The notes beneath the pieces are model-generated. The model saw only the letters and a program-made list of their open reading frames with translations. It did no database searches and was not told the DNA's origin. The position numbers were made by a program, and so were the translations under genes. Below are positions 35,464-47,714 of a DNA stretch of 64,000 bases, one piece after another. The stretch's first letter is position 1. Every line of letters begins with the position of its first letter. This stretch comes from Lytechinus pictus (taxonomy: Eukaryota > Echinodermata > Echinoidea > Temnopleuroida > Toxopneustidae): the NCBI RefSeq assembly GCF_037042905.1, contig NC_087247.1, forward strand, positions 79,970,920-80,034,919, in the 5' to 3' direction.

Positions 35464-36768
35464 GGTGATGGGTCATTCCATCTGGATTCACCCAGTGGTT
35501 GCACCCGACCCTCTCAGTTTTTGTTGTAAATTGGTACACATAAAATTCACCATGGCCCATGGACAAAACAAAAAAAATTAGTCTAATCGGTCCGTCGGTT
35601 CTTGCGCTACCGCCCGCCCTTTTCTCCTTGTTTTGACAAAAATGGGCATGACCTTCAACTTTCAATGGCCATTGCGTCGCAATGTGTTGACCAATTTTCA
35701 TGAAAGTGGTACCATTCAAAAGGAAATTCAGAGAGGAATCCAAAAAAAGTTAGCAGGAGAGCAGCAGCGTTGGTTCATAAACTGGTTCCAGCAAGATTTC
35801 TCAATTACTGTAATTAGCAATCAAAATCGGCTCCTACAGCGCAAGCGCACTAGCAGAAATGTGGCCAATATTTTCCTCTGATTTGTACAGAATTCCTATG
35901 GGCAGAGCTTGGGGAGGGCAACATGGCAAATGTTTACCTCGTTGGGCTCGGATTGAAAGTAGCGAGCAAAATATGACTTTCATTTATTTGCTAAAATGCC
36001 TTGTATAGGTAATAATCAATTATATATGATTGCACTTATGAAATGTAAATCCACTAGGGTAACAAGTCCAGTATTCGTCAGCTTTTGCTTCAATGGCTGT
36101 TGCAAACTCAAGAATAATTTTATTAGTATACTAACACTGAGTGAGGCAATTGCTCAGTTATAAGTCTATAAACAATAATGGCTACAGAGTACCTGTACAA
36201 TTTGAATATGTCTAAAACACGCACAGAGTGAAATAAAGGTGATGACGGTGTCATTCTCGAACTGAATGAAATAATAGCTCTCAGACTCAGTGCCATTTTA
36301 GTTCTTCACACATATTTCACTGCCAATTTCAAAACATCGCATGCGCAAGGCTCCGAGCTCAGACCCTCGTGCATGCGCATGTGATGTTTTGAATTCGGCA
36401 GCGAATTATTTATAGGTGTGAGGAACTCCATGTTGGCTCTTATTTCACCAATTTTGAGGCTAACCGGAGGATGGTGCGAAATCCAGGTGTAAAGTAAGAA
36501 ATTAAGCTTTTCCTCTTTTTTTTTTTATGCCGATTCAACATATACTGTTTTACAATAAATATGCATTTTTTCCCACCTTTGCCACCCGGAGTATCCGAGC
36601 TAGTTTTGTACCTGAAGTTCGGGTAGGAGGAGCGTAGTGTTGCGGTAGTGAAGTGGGGTGGAGCCTGCACGAACATCACTTGAATAGTACGATACCGTGT
36701 ACGGTACCTAAAGAGGAGACAGAATTTGGAACTGAATATAGAGTCTTAGACTGCGTTCAGAAGCATAG
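35464..36768. other. Intergenic; dispersed repeat at 36585-36680
   Basis: The segment 36585-36680 (CCGGAGTATCCGAGC..GAAGTTCGGGTAGG..GGAGCGTAGTGT) matches 42050-42150 just outside the Mutator-like element. A palindromic CATGCGCA patch lies at 36340-36390. No gene is seen. Confidence 0.5.
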
Positions 36769-36875
36769 GCAGGTTAGGTTAGGTTAGGTAAGGTAGGGTA
36801 GGGTAGGGTAGGGTAGGGTAGGGTAGGGGAGGGCGGGCGGGCAGGCGGGCAGGCAGGCAGGCAGGTAGGTAATAC
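36769..36875. repeat. Telomere-like array GGTTA to GGGTA to GGGC to GGCA
   Basis: About three GGTTA units, then eight GGGTA units, then GGGC tetramers and finally GGCA tetramers, in order, over ~107 bp. It is one strand G-rich throughout and has strong G-quadruplex potential. Confidence 0.9.
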
Positions 36876-36876
36876 T

Positions 36877-36950
36877 TAGACCAAAAGCTTCAGTCTCTGT
36901 ATTTTGGTTGTTCCGCTGAACTGCGTTGGCTCACTCACCAATACATAGAC
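36877..36950 (+). repeat. Terminus of the 12095-12758 element family
   Basis: TAGACCAAAAGCTTCAGTCT and the TTCCGCTGAACT.CGTTGGCT segment match both termini of 12095-12758. No opposite end is found, so it is a truncated copy. It abuts the telomere-like array. Confidence 0.75.
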
Positions 36951-37149
36951 TGAAGAGCTTGGAGGCCCGTACATACAGACAACGTATTAGCAGTAACGTT
37001 AGATCTAACATTCGGAAACCTGATTTTCTGATCTTTTTTTGTAATAAAATGTCACATTATAAAAAAGAAATTACATCCATATTTACAAAAAATGTATAAA
37101 ATTCTGAAATATCGTACCTTAGACCGCAGTTACCGCTAATTCCTTTCAA

Positions 37150-37215
37150 ATGATGATCGAAACATCGTCATCTTCGATCCTTTCGTTGGTCAACGTAAGT
37201 TGCCATCTTGGATGA
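37150..37215 (-). promoter_or_regulatory. CRE + YY1 promoter-like cluster
   Basis: On the minus strand TGACGTCATCCAAGATGGC places a CRE immediately before a YY1-type motif, the arrangement seen at TATA-less starts. Transcription would run leftward, toward MRPS33, whose noncoding first exon is missing. The link is speculative. Confidence 0.3.
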
Positions 37216-37935
37216 CGTCATCATCCTTACAGACGTATTTACCAGTCACTATATATCGCGATTTGTGCCGCTGCTTTGCGCTTGCAATCTACGTGCGTGC
37301 GTTCGGAACTTGTCGCTCGCATTGATTCGCCAGGATATCGAAAATTCTAATCGGAAAGCCTTGATAAAAGCACAAATCATTGAACGTAGAGGGCAGCAAC
37401 ACACAGCTGCCATTTTTTCATCTCTGGCAGAAGAATTGAAAAAAAATAAGGAATAAATCATCGGTAACGTAGATTTTTAATATTTTATTACATTTGTATA
37501 GTATCAAAGAAAGATCACCCATGGCTACATCTCTGCCGCTGACTACAGGAGAATTGAAGGCATGGCTCATTCAACAAATGATATTACTTTATGAAAAATC
37601 AATACGAGGACTTACAGGATGAAGTCCTCCTACGAAACTTACCAAACGATGTGAAGTCAATTCCTTATAATTTGATGAATACCGTATCCCTCAAAAAGCG
37701 TAATTTAAGCGTTGATTTTTCTTCTCGTTGACAAAATACGAAAGCAACCTTGCTAGCTCTCAAATTTTTCGTCTAATGAGCGAAAGAGGGCGCGCGATTT
37801 ATCTTCATATCAAAGACACTACAATTGAAAGACTAGACACAAAAATTATCTTACACGTAAATCGATGCAAAGCGTTACGCGAAGTCGGCAAAGTGTTCAA
37901 TCTTTTTACTGTAAAGACTTTGGTGGAACGTTAAT
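37208..37935 (+). pseudogene. Cluster of short broken frames, possible decayed gene
   Basis: Successive open frames on the plus strand: one ending QHTAAIFSSLAEELKKNKE at 37456, one starting MATSLPLTTGELKAWL at 37520, a +1 frame with DLQDEVLLRNLPNDVKS to ~37730, then 37728-37934 with LMSERGRAIYLHIKDT and a Lys/Arg-rich continuation. The composition is protein-like but frames switch several times. I recognise no family. It could be a transposon-gene relic or chance. Confidence 0.25.
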
Positions 37936-38159
37936 TGACAAACGAACGGTAGCACTTGCGGGGCTTTGTTCAAGGTACATAGAATTTTCTATATTTTTTG
38001 TTTAATTTGTCGTCGTTTTGAATATTTTCCAAAAAGTATTATCGTCAGCAAAAATGATAAAAAAAGCATGTTTTTTAAGTTATTGCATTTACTGGGGTCT
38101 CTATTATCAAACAATTATTGGAATAGCGCATACAATGAATCATTAATCTAGTTTAAAAA

Positions 38160-39390
38160 ATACCACCAAGCTGAATTAAGGTTGTGAACTGTATTAGCGC
38201 CACCAACGACCTTCCTTTTATTTCCGTGGAAGAGACGTGCGAAGCCACTTTCCCGGCGGAGGTAAGCGATTTTGCTCTTTTTTGTGTCCTTTTTAAATTA
38301 CAAAAATATGTTAAAAATTGAAAATGGAACGCTTTCTACCAGAAAAAGCCCTGGTGAGTAGCGGAATGGGTTTCGGCTAACATCATTCACGTTATGAAGC
38401 GATGTTAACGACAACTCTAAAATCCACTACAAAAACATGTTGGTTGTGCGAGGTTCGTATAGCATATACTAACATCGCAATAGTGTGAGTGAAGAAAGAT
38501 TAACGTTAGAGTCTAACAAAAGTAGTGGGCATTCGTTCAAGATGATATATTTAACGTTAGAATAAAAAAAAAAAAAATCTATAATAAACCCGGTCACCCA
38601 AATTGGGAGAAATGATTACACATGCAGGCTCGCACTAACACACTACCCTCGGTGAATGGGGATGATAGTAAAATGTCAGAAATTGTTGAATAAATCCCCA
38701 GAAACGACGGTTATTCCTGTAACCTCGCAATACAGTACGTGTGAGTGGGTACCGTACTGACTACCGGTACCGGTATGTCATGTATGGCAGTGTATCCTAT
38801 TGCCGGACACCTTTATTTCAGTGCTTTAAAAATGACAACTAGAGGAAATACAATTAAGAAACAAGGCAAACGCCAAGCGTTGTCTCGCCTGCATATTGCA
38901 GTCCTGAAGAGACTGCATGTCAAAACTATGCTATATGACTTCTGAGGCTGTCAGCAGTTTAGGGGGTGAATTGTGGTTTTGACAGTTTACATATGCATTA
39001 ATGGTATAGGCCTACTTTATCCCTAGAAAATCAGATAACACTAAGAATGCTGTAAATACTATGAAGCTATAATTATTTCCATGCAAGTAAGGAAATGAAT
39101 GTTAGTGAAAAAGAATGTAATTAATAATAATGTGAGTAAAATTGTAGAATTAAATTAATTATTAAGGTGTTATGGCAAACTTATTGTTTGAAAAAAAATG
39201 GAGGAAAGATTGTGCATGAAAGATAAATATAAAAACTTATTGTGTGTGATTTTTAGCCATCTTGCCTTCATTTTAGCAGTAGGGTTTTCTAAATTGATCT
39301 GTGTGCATATGATAAGTAAATGATGCAAGAGTGAAGTACTACAAGATAAAATAAGTAATAGGGTATGAGTAGGAAGTTTAAAAAGCATTT
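38160..39390. other. Intergenic, splice-like and repeat fragments
   Basis: GGCGGAG|GTAAGC at ~38256-38268 and ATGGAACGCTTTCTACCAGA..CTG|GTGAGT at 38323-38357 look like first-exon ends, but no partner exon is found. A 29-bp segment at 38692-38720 is identical to 12926-12954. Confidence 0.35.
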
Positions 39391-40095
39391 GAACTTGACC
39401 TGCACCTTCAAGAGATGGACCTCTGTTATGAATTTCGTGATCTCACCTCGAAGCTATAGAAAGTTATTGTGTGTACGACACAGCACAGTGCTAGTCATGG
39501 AAAGTTCATTGACCTTTGACCTTATTCAAATTTGACTCATATTCGAACTTGACCTGTGCCTTCAGGAGATGGACCTCTGTTATGAATTTGGCGATCTCAC
39601 TTCGAAGCGTTAGAAAGTTATTGTGTGTACAACACAGCACAGTGCCAGTCATGGAAAGTTCATTGACCTTTGACCTTATTCAAATTCGACTCATATTCGA
39701 ACTTAACCTGTGCCTTCAGGAGATGGACCTCTGGTATGAATTTGGTGATCCCATCTCAAAGATTTAGAAAGTTATTATGTGTACAACATAGCAGTGTCAG
39801 TAATGGAAAGTTCATTGACCTTTGACCTTAATCAAATTCGACTCATATTCGAACTTGACCTGTGCCTTCAGGAGATGGACCTCTGGTATGAATTTGGTGA
39901 TCCTACCTCGAAGCTATAGAAAGTTATTGGGTGTACAACATAGCAGTGCCAGTCATGGAAAGTTCATTGACCTTTGACCTTAATCAAATTCGACTCATAT
40001 TCGAACTTGACCTGTGCCTTCAGGAGATGGACCTCTGGTATGAATTTGGTGATCCTACCTCGAAGCTATAGAAAGTTATTGGGTGTACAACACGC
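39391..40095. repeat. 153-bp tandem array, 4.6 units, one DR1 per unit
   Basis: GAACTT(G/A)ACCTG marks fall at 39391, 39545, 39699, 39851 and 40003, so units are 152-154 bp. Each of the four full units has TGACCTTTGACCT (39510, 39664, 39816, 39968). The last unit breaks off at GTACAACACGCAGGCGAGAC, which resembles the GCAGGTGAGAC end of the elements at 18456 and 31169, suggesting a truncated member of a related family. Confidence 0.9.
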
Positions 40096-40663
40096 AGGCG
40101 AGACAAAAATCGCACTTGCTATTCTAAATATTATGAAAATTATGAATATGATAAAATCATTTTATATTTACCATTTTCTTTGCATCGCACTTGCCGCATA
40201 CCCCTCCATGAAAAACAATTATTTTCGTGCGCGACAAATTACATCATGATTCTGGACGCGCGCCGGATGGGTAAATATATCCTTGATTATAATGATGTAA
40301 GAACAAATTTCTGTGATTTTTTCTTATTATATCATATTCATGAATAAATTCTAACTTTTTTTTTTATTTTTTATCGAATCTGAGCAGATGTTGGTAATAA
40401 ATTCGTGTTTGATAACTTAATTTATTTTTTATTTTTTGGGTTAGCTGCATGTTTCATGGCACTTTCCAGTGCTCGTTCGTATCGTGACGCTCATCACTCT
40501 AGGCGACACCGCAATACTTACCCATGTTAAGAAACTGGGACTCCACTCACGCGCATTTGGGCCGCCCTAGCTTAGAACTAAGCTTTGTTTTACTAAAAAA
40601 TAAATATTCTTATAATTCAATAAATGTTACTAAATACATTAGTACTGTTAAATCGGTACTCAC

Positions 40664-40765
40664 CGGTTCTTTTCTTGAATTTTCTGGCAATTTCCAACGC
40701 TTCTGGCTACAATTCTGCGACTAGCCTTGTCGCGGTAGACAGCTACACATGCAACTTTATTTATA
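40664..40765 (-). promoter_or_regulatory. TATA promoter and first exon with splice donor
   Basis: On the minus strand TATAAATA (40758-40765) lies about 95 bases before GAACCG|GTGAGT (donor at 40658-40663). The inferred exon, ~40664 to ~40735, has no sustained coding frame (one short ATG frame). It reads toward MRPS33 12 kb away, but no partner exon is proven. Confidence 0.4.
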
Positions 40766-42155
40766 AATGGAGCGCCCCTTACGAGAGTTGTTAATGCCGC
40801 GGAGAAATCGTTAGGCATTTTGGCCTGTGTTCAAGGCGTAGCTGTTCTATTTTTTTTATAGGTATGAGATCGAAATCACAGCGAGTATTTACACTCTTCC
40901 ATAATGATTCCGATAGGGAGGCGCAACACCCCCACCCACATGGGCGCAAATCCCAGGGGGACATGTCCCCCTCACCCAAAATAGTAGGGGGGCACATTAT
41001 GAAATGTCCCCCTACTATTTTTGGTCTTTTCATTCAAAATCGAAATAAAACATGTATTTTGGAAGAGACGATCTTACTTTTGGGGTGCCCCCCTTTTTTT
41101 TGTTGCTTGTTTGCTTGTCAAATTTCTTTTGGTCAAGATGACCTTCTTTTGGGGAGAGATTTCCGCCCTTGCCAAGTAGACATACTCTTGATATTGTTTG
41201 CGAATCTGCACGGGCTTTGGGGGCTGGGGGGATGAGGAAAAGCGGTGAGACGAGAAAAAAATAGAAGGGAAAAGAGGACAGAAAAAAGTGAACGAAAGAA
41301 AAATTAATGGAAAATAAAAGGGAGGAGAAAATAGTGAGAAAAGTGATGGGTATAGGTCTAGATGTTATGTGCCCGTGCAAAAAGGCATGTATGGAAAGAG
41401 AAAATTCAGGGGCTTCTTTTGACAGAAAGGACAAGTTTATAGGATCATTTTAAATAAGGATTTAGAGATAAATTGCAAACCCTTATTTTTGTGTGTGTTG
41501 AGATTGCCATTTCTCCATGCGTTTTCTATGGGAAAATGAAATTTCTGTTTTGCACAATTTTTTTCACTTTGTCGCTATTTTTCATTGTGATCTGGTTTCC
41601 AAATCTTTATAAAAATCATACCATCAGATAGAGCATAAAAAATCCTATTGGACTCTTTATGGACAAGTTTTTGGCATTAATAATAAATTTATAACAGCTC
41701 TCGGAAGCTAAAAATTTTGATTTGTGTGTGTCCATTTCTTGGCAGAGAAATGCTGAAAAATGACCTAATTTCATTTTTATTTTTTGCAGCCAATAATTGG
41801 ATTTTTTTCAAAAATGTTACATTTCTGTCAGTCTGAACGTCATTTCTCTTCAAATTCACAAAGAAAATGTGATATTTTCTTGAAATAAGAAAAATAATTT
41901 TTTTCTCCAGACACCCTACTTACGTAACTTAGAAGCATGGAAAAGAAGTGAAACTTTGTGTAAAGTAAGAATATTAGTTGCACTTGTTTTTAAAGATCGT
42001 GATGTTGCATGAATTTTGTATTTTCTCCCCATAAAATCCCACCTTTTGTCACTCGGAATATCCGATCGAGTTCATGGTCTCGAAGTTCGGGTAGGTGGAG
42101 CGTAGTGTAGCGGTAGTGAAGTGGAGTGGAGCTTGCACGAACTTCGCTCGAGGTA
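40766..42155. other. Intergenic with inverted repeat 40978-41022
   Basis: AAAATAGTAGGGGGG..ACATT is inverted as AATGT.CCCCCTACTATTTT around an 8-nt loop. Purine-rich sequence occupies 41220-41340. 42050-42150 matches 36585-36680. No gene is seen. Confidence 0.5.
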
Positions 42156-42164
42156 GGTGGGACC

Positions 42165-45100
42165 TAACCCAGAGAGCTCCCGCCCAGCGCGGGCGCCCAG
42201 AAGCTTACCGTGTATTTTACCATTGTCACCGGACTAGGGTGATTTATGGTCTAAATATTTCTCCAAATGAATTGTGAAAACGGAAAGTATACAATTACCA
42301 CGCTTATATGGATGAAGGTCTAACGAGTGGCAGATTCCTGACATCTGGGCACAGTCTGGAACCTCAAAAAACCGAAAAGTTCTCTCCTTCTACCATAGAG
42401 ATGTATACTAACTACGCTAGAGTGCGGAGTCGCCATAGGCGCGCGTACTTAACGTCTGTGATTGTGTGGAGCGTGGCGGCCATTGCTCGATAGGTATAGA
42501 TTCGCAAAAGTACCCGGATGTACCCATAGCTCGTGCGTTGTAACGCTGTGAAAAGGGGTGCCGTCTCCGGCCTTTTTCTTGAAGAAAAGAACACAACCTC
42601 ATAAAAATCGAAAATATGAATGACAAATTGCATCTCAATACACTATTAGAGTGATTACATGGGGATTATGCTATCAATTTGGCATTTTAAAAACCTGATT
42701 TCTCGGGATGAAATTCTAAATAATTTGCATTTACCTGTCCGTTTATAGGCCTGTAATAGATAACAATGTTGATATACTATCATATAAACAATCATATAAA
42801 AATAAAAACATACAGCGGACATTAATAGAAAGATTGACAATTAATTAAAAAGACTGCAGTGAATTAGCCCTTCTCTGGATTTCCCTACCTTTAACTGCAT
42901 CGTCCTCCTTCCATCCTTCCCACATTTACGTCCTTTGATTCTATGTTTATGTTGGATATAATTTTGTAATTTCTATATAGGCCTACATGATATGTAACTT
43001 GCTTTAATTTGTATGAAATATAGGCCTATCATTTTTATATATTAAGTTGTACAATAATTCTGTATAAGTTAGTGTTTTGATCTACATGCGCTATTAAAGG
43101 GCATCTCATTATTGTTCTTGGTGAGCCTCCCGTTACACCATCAATGTTGAAATTTGTGTTATTTGGTGAACGTGCTGATTTTGTTCTTATAGGAACATAA
43201 TAAATTCCCCAAAATCTGCAGGCCTATATGGCCCGAAAATAAAATATTGATTTAAAATGTCGAGAATATAGCCTAATTTGTTCAAACTTTTCAAAAATGA
43301 CAGTTTTAATTCCCTTCACTTTAAGTTAGATTTGTTTTAATTCGCTTTTTAGGGGCCGTGTGTGCAATTAAAATAACAAACACACCTAAGCAAATTCGCT
43401 TTAACATACTGATCAAAATAAAATACAGGGGGCGCGACCGGACCCCTCCCTGAAATGAAAATGAACATTACACATAATAAATGATTGTGATTTTATGCAC
43501 CCCATCACTTTCAAAATCATTCCGCGACGCCGTAATTAAAGGACAAGTCCACCCCAACAAAAAGTTGATTTGAACAAATAGAGAAAAATCCAAGAAGCAT
43601 AACACTGAAAATTTCATCAAAATCGGATGTAAAATAGGAAAGTTATGACATTTTAAAGTTTCGCTTAATTTCACAAAACATTTATATGCACATCCTGGTC
43701 GGTATGCAAATGAGGATACTGATGACGTTACTCACTCACTATTTCTTTTGTATTCTATTATATGATATATAAAATATTTTAATTTTCTCCTCATTGGAAG
43801 GTGAAACAAGTTTTCTTCCTCCATGTACATGGGGAATTACAATTATTCTAACATTTTATGGTTCAGTAAAGTTGGTCATTATTGTCAAATCTGTAAAAAT
43901 GGAAATATTGTATAATTCAAACAATAAAAAACAAAAGAAATAGTGAGTGAGGGACATCATCGACTCTCTCATTTGCGTGTTGCCGAGTTGTGTATATAAC
44001 TGTTTTGTGCAAAATAAGCGTAACTTTAAAATGTCATAACTTTCTTACTTTACATCCGATTTTGATGACATTATCAACGTTATTCTTGTTTGATTTTTCT
44101 CTATTGATTAAAATCAAAAATTTTCTGGGGTGGACTTGACCTTTAACATAATATAATAATTTTGTTCATCCATGGAAATCTTATTTAAAAAAAACTGATC
44201 GAATAACCAAACTCAGGTCCATAGGCCAGCAAATGACATTAAAGGAAGAAAACTAGAAAATCAAATTCAGTTATACTTTTAAAATGAAAAACAAAACTGG
44301 ATATTCAAAACGCGTGTTTATCTGTTTATATGTTAGGCCGGTGCCAGTGCTTACAAATATTTGCCATAAAGTTCATTTATTCAAGCGACACAGACACAGT
44401 TAATTAACACAATTTCAAGGCAGGTATCAAATTTGAGATTAAATTAGGATTTTTAATATCTTATTCCAAGTATTGTCACTTTTGCAATATTATTGTTTCA
44501 TAATTATGTTTGGTTTTAGTACTCACAATTTTGCAACCGTTTTCATAATTATGATAAGTTTGCATTGATGTCTTTCATGATATTAGTTTTATACACTCTT
44601 GCAGTAGTAATAATATTCTTTATAGTATAATACAAATTATGTATCATAATCCCGCCCCTTTTCTTCTCTCCTTCTCCCCCTTCTTCCTCTCCTTATTATT
44701 CTATCCTTGATTTGTTCACATGATATTGGTCCAATCATTATAGGATCAGAAACAACGGCGATAAACAAAATATTTCAGCCAGTTTGCCGATCAGCATATT
44801 TTCAGCCGGGGAGAATCAAGTCTATACTTTCCAGAAAATCAAAGTAAAATTGTTTTGCGCATTGTGATTTGTTTACTCTCCGAAGTTTTAAAATGTTTGC
44901 AAGGCAATAACACTGTACATAAACATCCAACCCCCCATTAGGCCTCCTGTACATTGCAAAATTGTACGACTGCATGCGCGCATTTGATATGCAAATTTTG
45001 CTGTCAACAAACTTTTCTATACATTGATCGCAAGTAAGAAAGTATACTTTTATATACATATTTATAAATATGATGGGATGGTTGCCAGCAAAGGAAATCT

Positions 45101-46214
45101 AAATCATCAATTTTTAACTGAATCAATGCGTAAATCATTTCCAAATATCAATAAAAAGTCATTTTATGATTCGCGAGTTTTTGTGATGTTGGTTTACATC
45201 AGCGTGTAAGACATGGGGAAAAGGGATCGAGTTATTATAGGCCCTATTGTGTAGATATATATGGAAAATGAATTATAACAATTATGTAAAGTGAAGAAAT
45301 AAATTATCAGCAATCAGCATAATAGTAATTAGGAAACTATGAACTATAAAAATACAATCGTGGTTTTTTTTTCGATACAGCGTCTCAGATGCATCAGACA
45401 CTGTGATATGGCCTATGAATTTTCTTAGGTTAATGTACATCAATTCATATTGAAACACATTAAATTTATTTATCAGGACCTAGGCCTAAATGTTATTTTT
45501 GATATTCATCTCTTCCAAATCATTAGAAAATAGAAGTCATATTAATGTATCGAAATTTTACCTAAGCAAAAACAATTGGGACTTTAAATCGTTTGCCTGT
45601 ATTATAGCTGTATCGGCCTATATTATGCGCTATAGATAGGCCTATATAGGCCTTTTGACCTCAGTTTTGCTAGATTTTTGTTGTATTTGAACTTTTATCC
45701 AGTGCAATATTTACAATTTTGCTTTTCCATATGCTTTCGTGCTCATATGTCATTAATTTGTCATGTTCTGTGCTCATCCGTGTACATGCCCCATAGGTAC
45801 TGTACGCTCATGGCAGGCTGCGAATACCTATCGAGCAATGGCGGACGGTCTCCACGTAATCACAGCGATTTGACGAAGTACGCCCTCTAGCGTTACTAGT
45901 ATACATCTCTATGCCTTCTACCCACTCTCGATCGGCCATTTTGTTACGATTTTTAACAAAAATGGCCGATCGAGATGGGGTAGAAGGAGAGAACTTTTCG
46001 TTTTTTTGAGGTTCCAGACTGTGCCCAGATGTCAGGAATCTGCCACTCGTTAGACCTTCATCCATATAATCGTGGTAATTGTATACTTTCTGTTTTCACA
46101 ATTCATTTGGAGAAATATTTAGACCATAAATCACCCTAGTCCGGTGACAATGGTAAAATACACGGTAAGCTTCTGGGCTCCCGCCCGCTGCGCGGGCGGG
46201 AGCTCTCTGGGTTA
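42165..46214. mobile_element. Mutator-like element, ~350-bp TIRs, 9-bp TSD
   Basis: The left TIR (42165 to ~42497) begins TAACCCAGAGAGCTCCCGCC and is inverted at the right (~45828 to 46214) with about 95 percent or better identity by eye. GGTGGGACC flanks both sides (42156-42164, 46215-46223), a perfect 9-bp duplication. Long TIRs plus a 9-bp duplication are the hallmark of the MuDR/Mutator superfamily. The 3.3-kb interior has no transposase-length frame and carries a nested TTAA MITE (43536-44146), so this is a nonautonomous copy. TAGGCCTAT words recur through the interior. The right TIR has an extra hairpin of about 75 bp absent from the left. Confidence 0.88.
43536..44146. mobile_element. 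TTAA MITE (AAGTCCACCCC family) inside the Mutator-like element
   Basis: TTAA plus AGGACAAGTCCACCCC at the left is inverted at the right as GGGGTGGACTTGACCT plus TTAA. The body is palindromic (CATCAAAATCGGATGTAAA near 43615 and its inverse near 44050). Close relative at 52160-52758. Confidence 0.88.
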
Positions 46215-46606
46215 GGTGGGACCGTGCTAATAATAATAATAATATTAAAACATGAACTTCCGATTTCGGAAGATATAAATTCTTTTCACCCAGTCTCCTT
46301 CGATTTAATTAATCGACACGACCTCAATACACACATGCATAAAAAGATCTGAATTAATGATATCGAATAGAAAGAGAGGGCTATATCTATTTCGGCCAAA
46401 CAAATTGCTTACCAATCATGCCAATCAAGCAGAGTTAATATCAATCGCTGCATCATGACTGCGCTGCACTGCGCTGCTGCGCTGCATGCACATACCGTAT
46501 GCACATCACACGTGTACCTACATGCACACAGTTAATAGTTGCACACAAGGTGGCGGTGCGCAAAAAGAAGAACACAGAGATACGATCTTACGTATACGAA
46601 GAAGAA

Positions 46607-47101
46607 TTAAAGGGGAAGTTCACCCTGACAAAAAGTTTATTGTAAAAATAGCAGAAAAAATGATAAAAAATATTGCCGAAGGTTTGAGAAAAATTCATCA
46701 AATAATTAAAAAGTTATTAGAATTTCAATTATTTGATTTGTGACGTCATATGTGAGCAGCATTCCTACATAGCGAATGGTAAAAAATCAATGAAATGTCA
46801 TTTTCTCAGAAAATTGAAAATGGTTTTCACTGTACCTTTTGTATATCAATAGACAAATCATTTCACACCCGATCATGTATAGAAAACAAAATTAAGTCAT
46901 CAGAAACCATACAAAATTTGAAATTCATGCATTTTATATTACATAACACATGAGGCAGCTGCTCGTTTATGATGTCACAAATCCAAAACTTTGAACTCTA
47001 ATAACTTTCTTACTCTTTAATGGATTTTCCTCAAATATTTTTTACTATTTTTTCTGCTATTTTTACAACAAAGTTTTCTTCAGGGTGAACTTCCCCTTTA
47101 A
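46607..47101. mobile_element. TTAA MITE (GGGGAAGTTCACCC family)
   Basis: TTAA/AGGGGAAGTTCACCCTGA at the left; GGGTGAACTTCCCCT/TTAA at the right. The body is roughly palindromic with TGACGTCATATG and ATGATGTCACAAATC. An open frame over its left part is not a gene. Relative at 58208-58712. Confidence 0.9.
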
Positions 47102-47714
47102 GAAGAATAAGCGAGATCAACGCATCAGCAGGCAGCCCGATGACATCACTGGCCTAATTCATTCCCATAGGCTCGTGTGTTAAAGTGGCACTTAAAAAGA
47201 ATTCATAAAAAATAAGGAGGAAATTCGAGGGCTGAATGTTTACTACCAGTGGATAGAATATATGTCTGACATTCCATATCTGACCAGAAAAGGGTACCTC
47301 GACCAGCTCATTTTAAAAATAAATCAGCATTTATGAAGACTACACCTGACGGGATCAAATTCATCACTTGAGAGTGTGAAATGGACCTAATTCTTCCGCC
47401 AGTAATAAGATAGTTCCAAAGTAGTGATATATCTTTCCAATTTGGAAAAAGTAAGTTCAGTAGGTACCCTCCCTAGAATCAGTGTTAGGTTGTCAGTCAT
47501 ATTCATTTATTTTTGTCAATCAGCAATATCAAATTGAAAAATTGAGCTAAGGGTTGACTCCAATGAATATCTTTTGCCTGCCAGTGGTAGTTAGGCCCGT
47601 GTGACCCGATCAGCAGATCGATGGCTATTAGATGGCACGTTTGAAATTACCGTACATGGACCCAGAAAGAGGTGGATAAAATATGCATGGACCTGAAAGA
47701 GCTGTCCAATGAAA

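Noticed and set aside
46486-46743. 85-codon frame with Lys-rich end
   Set aside because: It runs into the left half of a TTAA MITE; the same text recurs in the 58208 copy.
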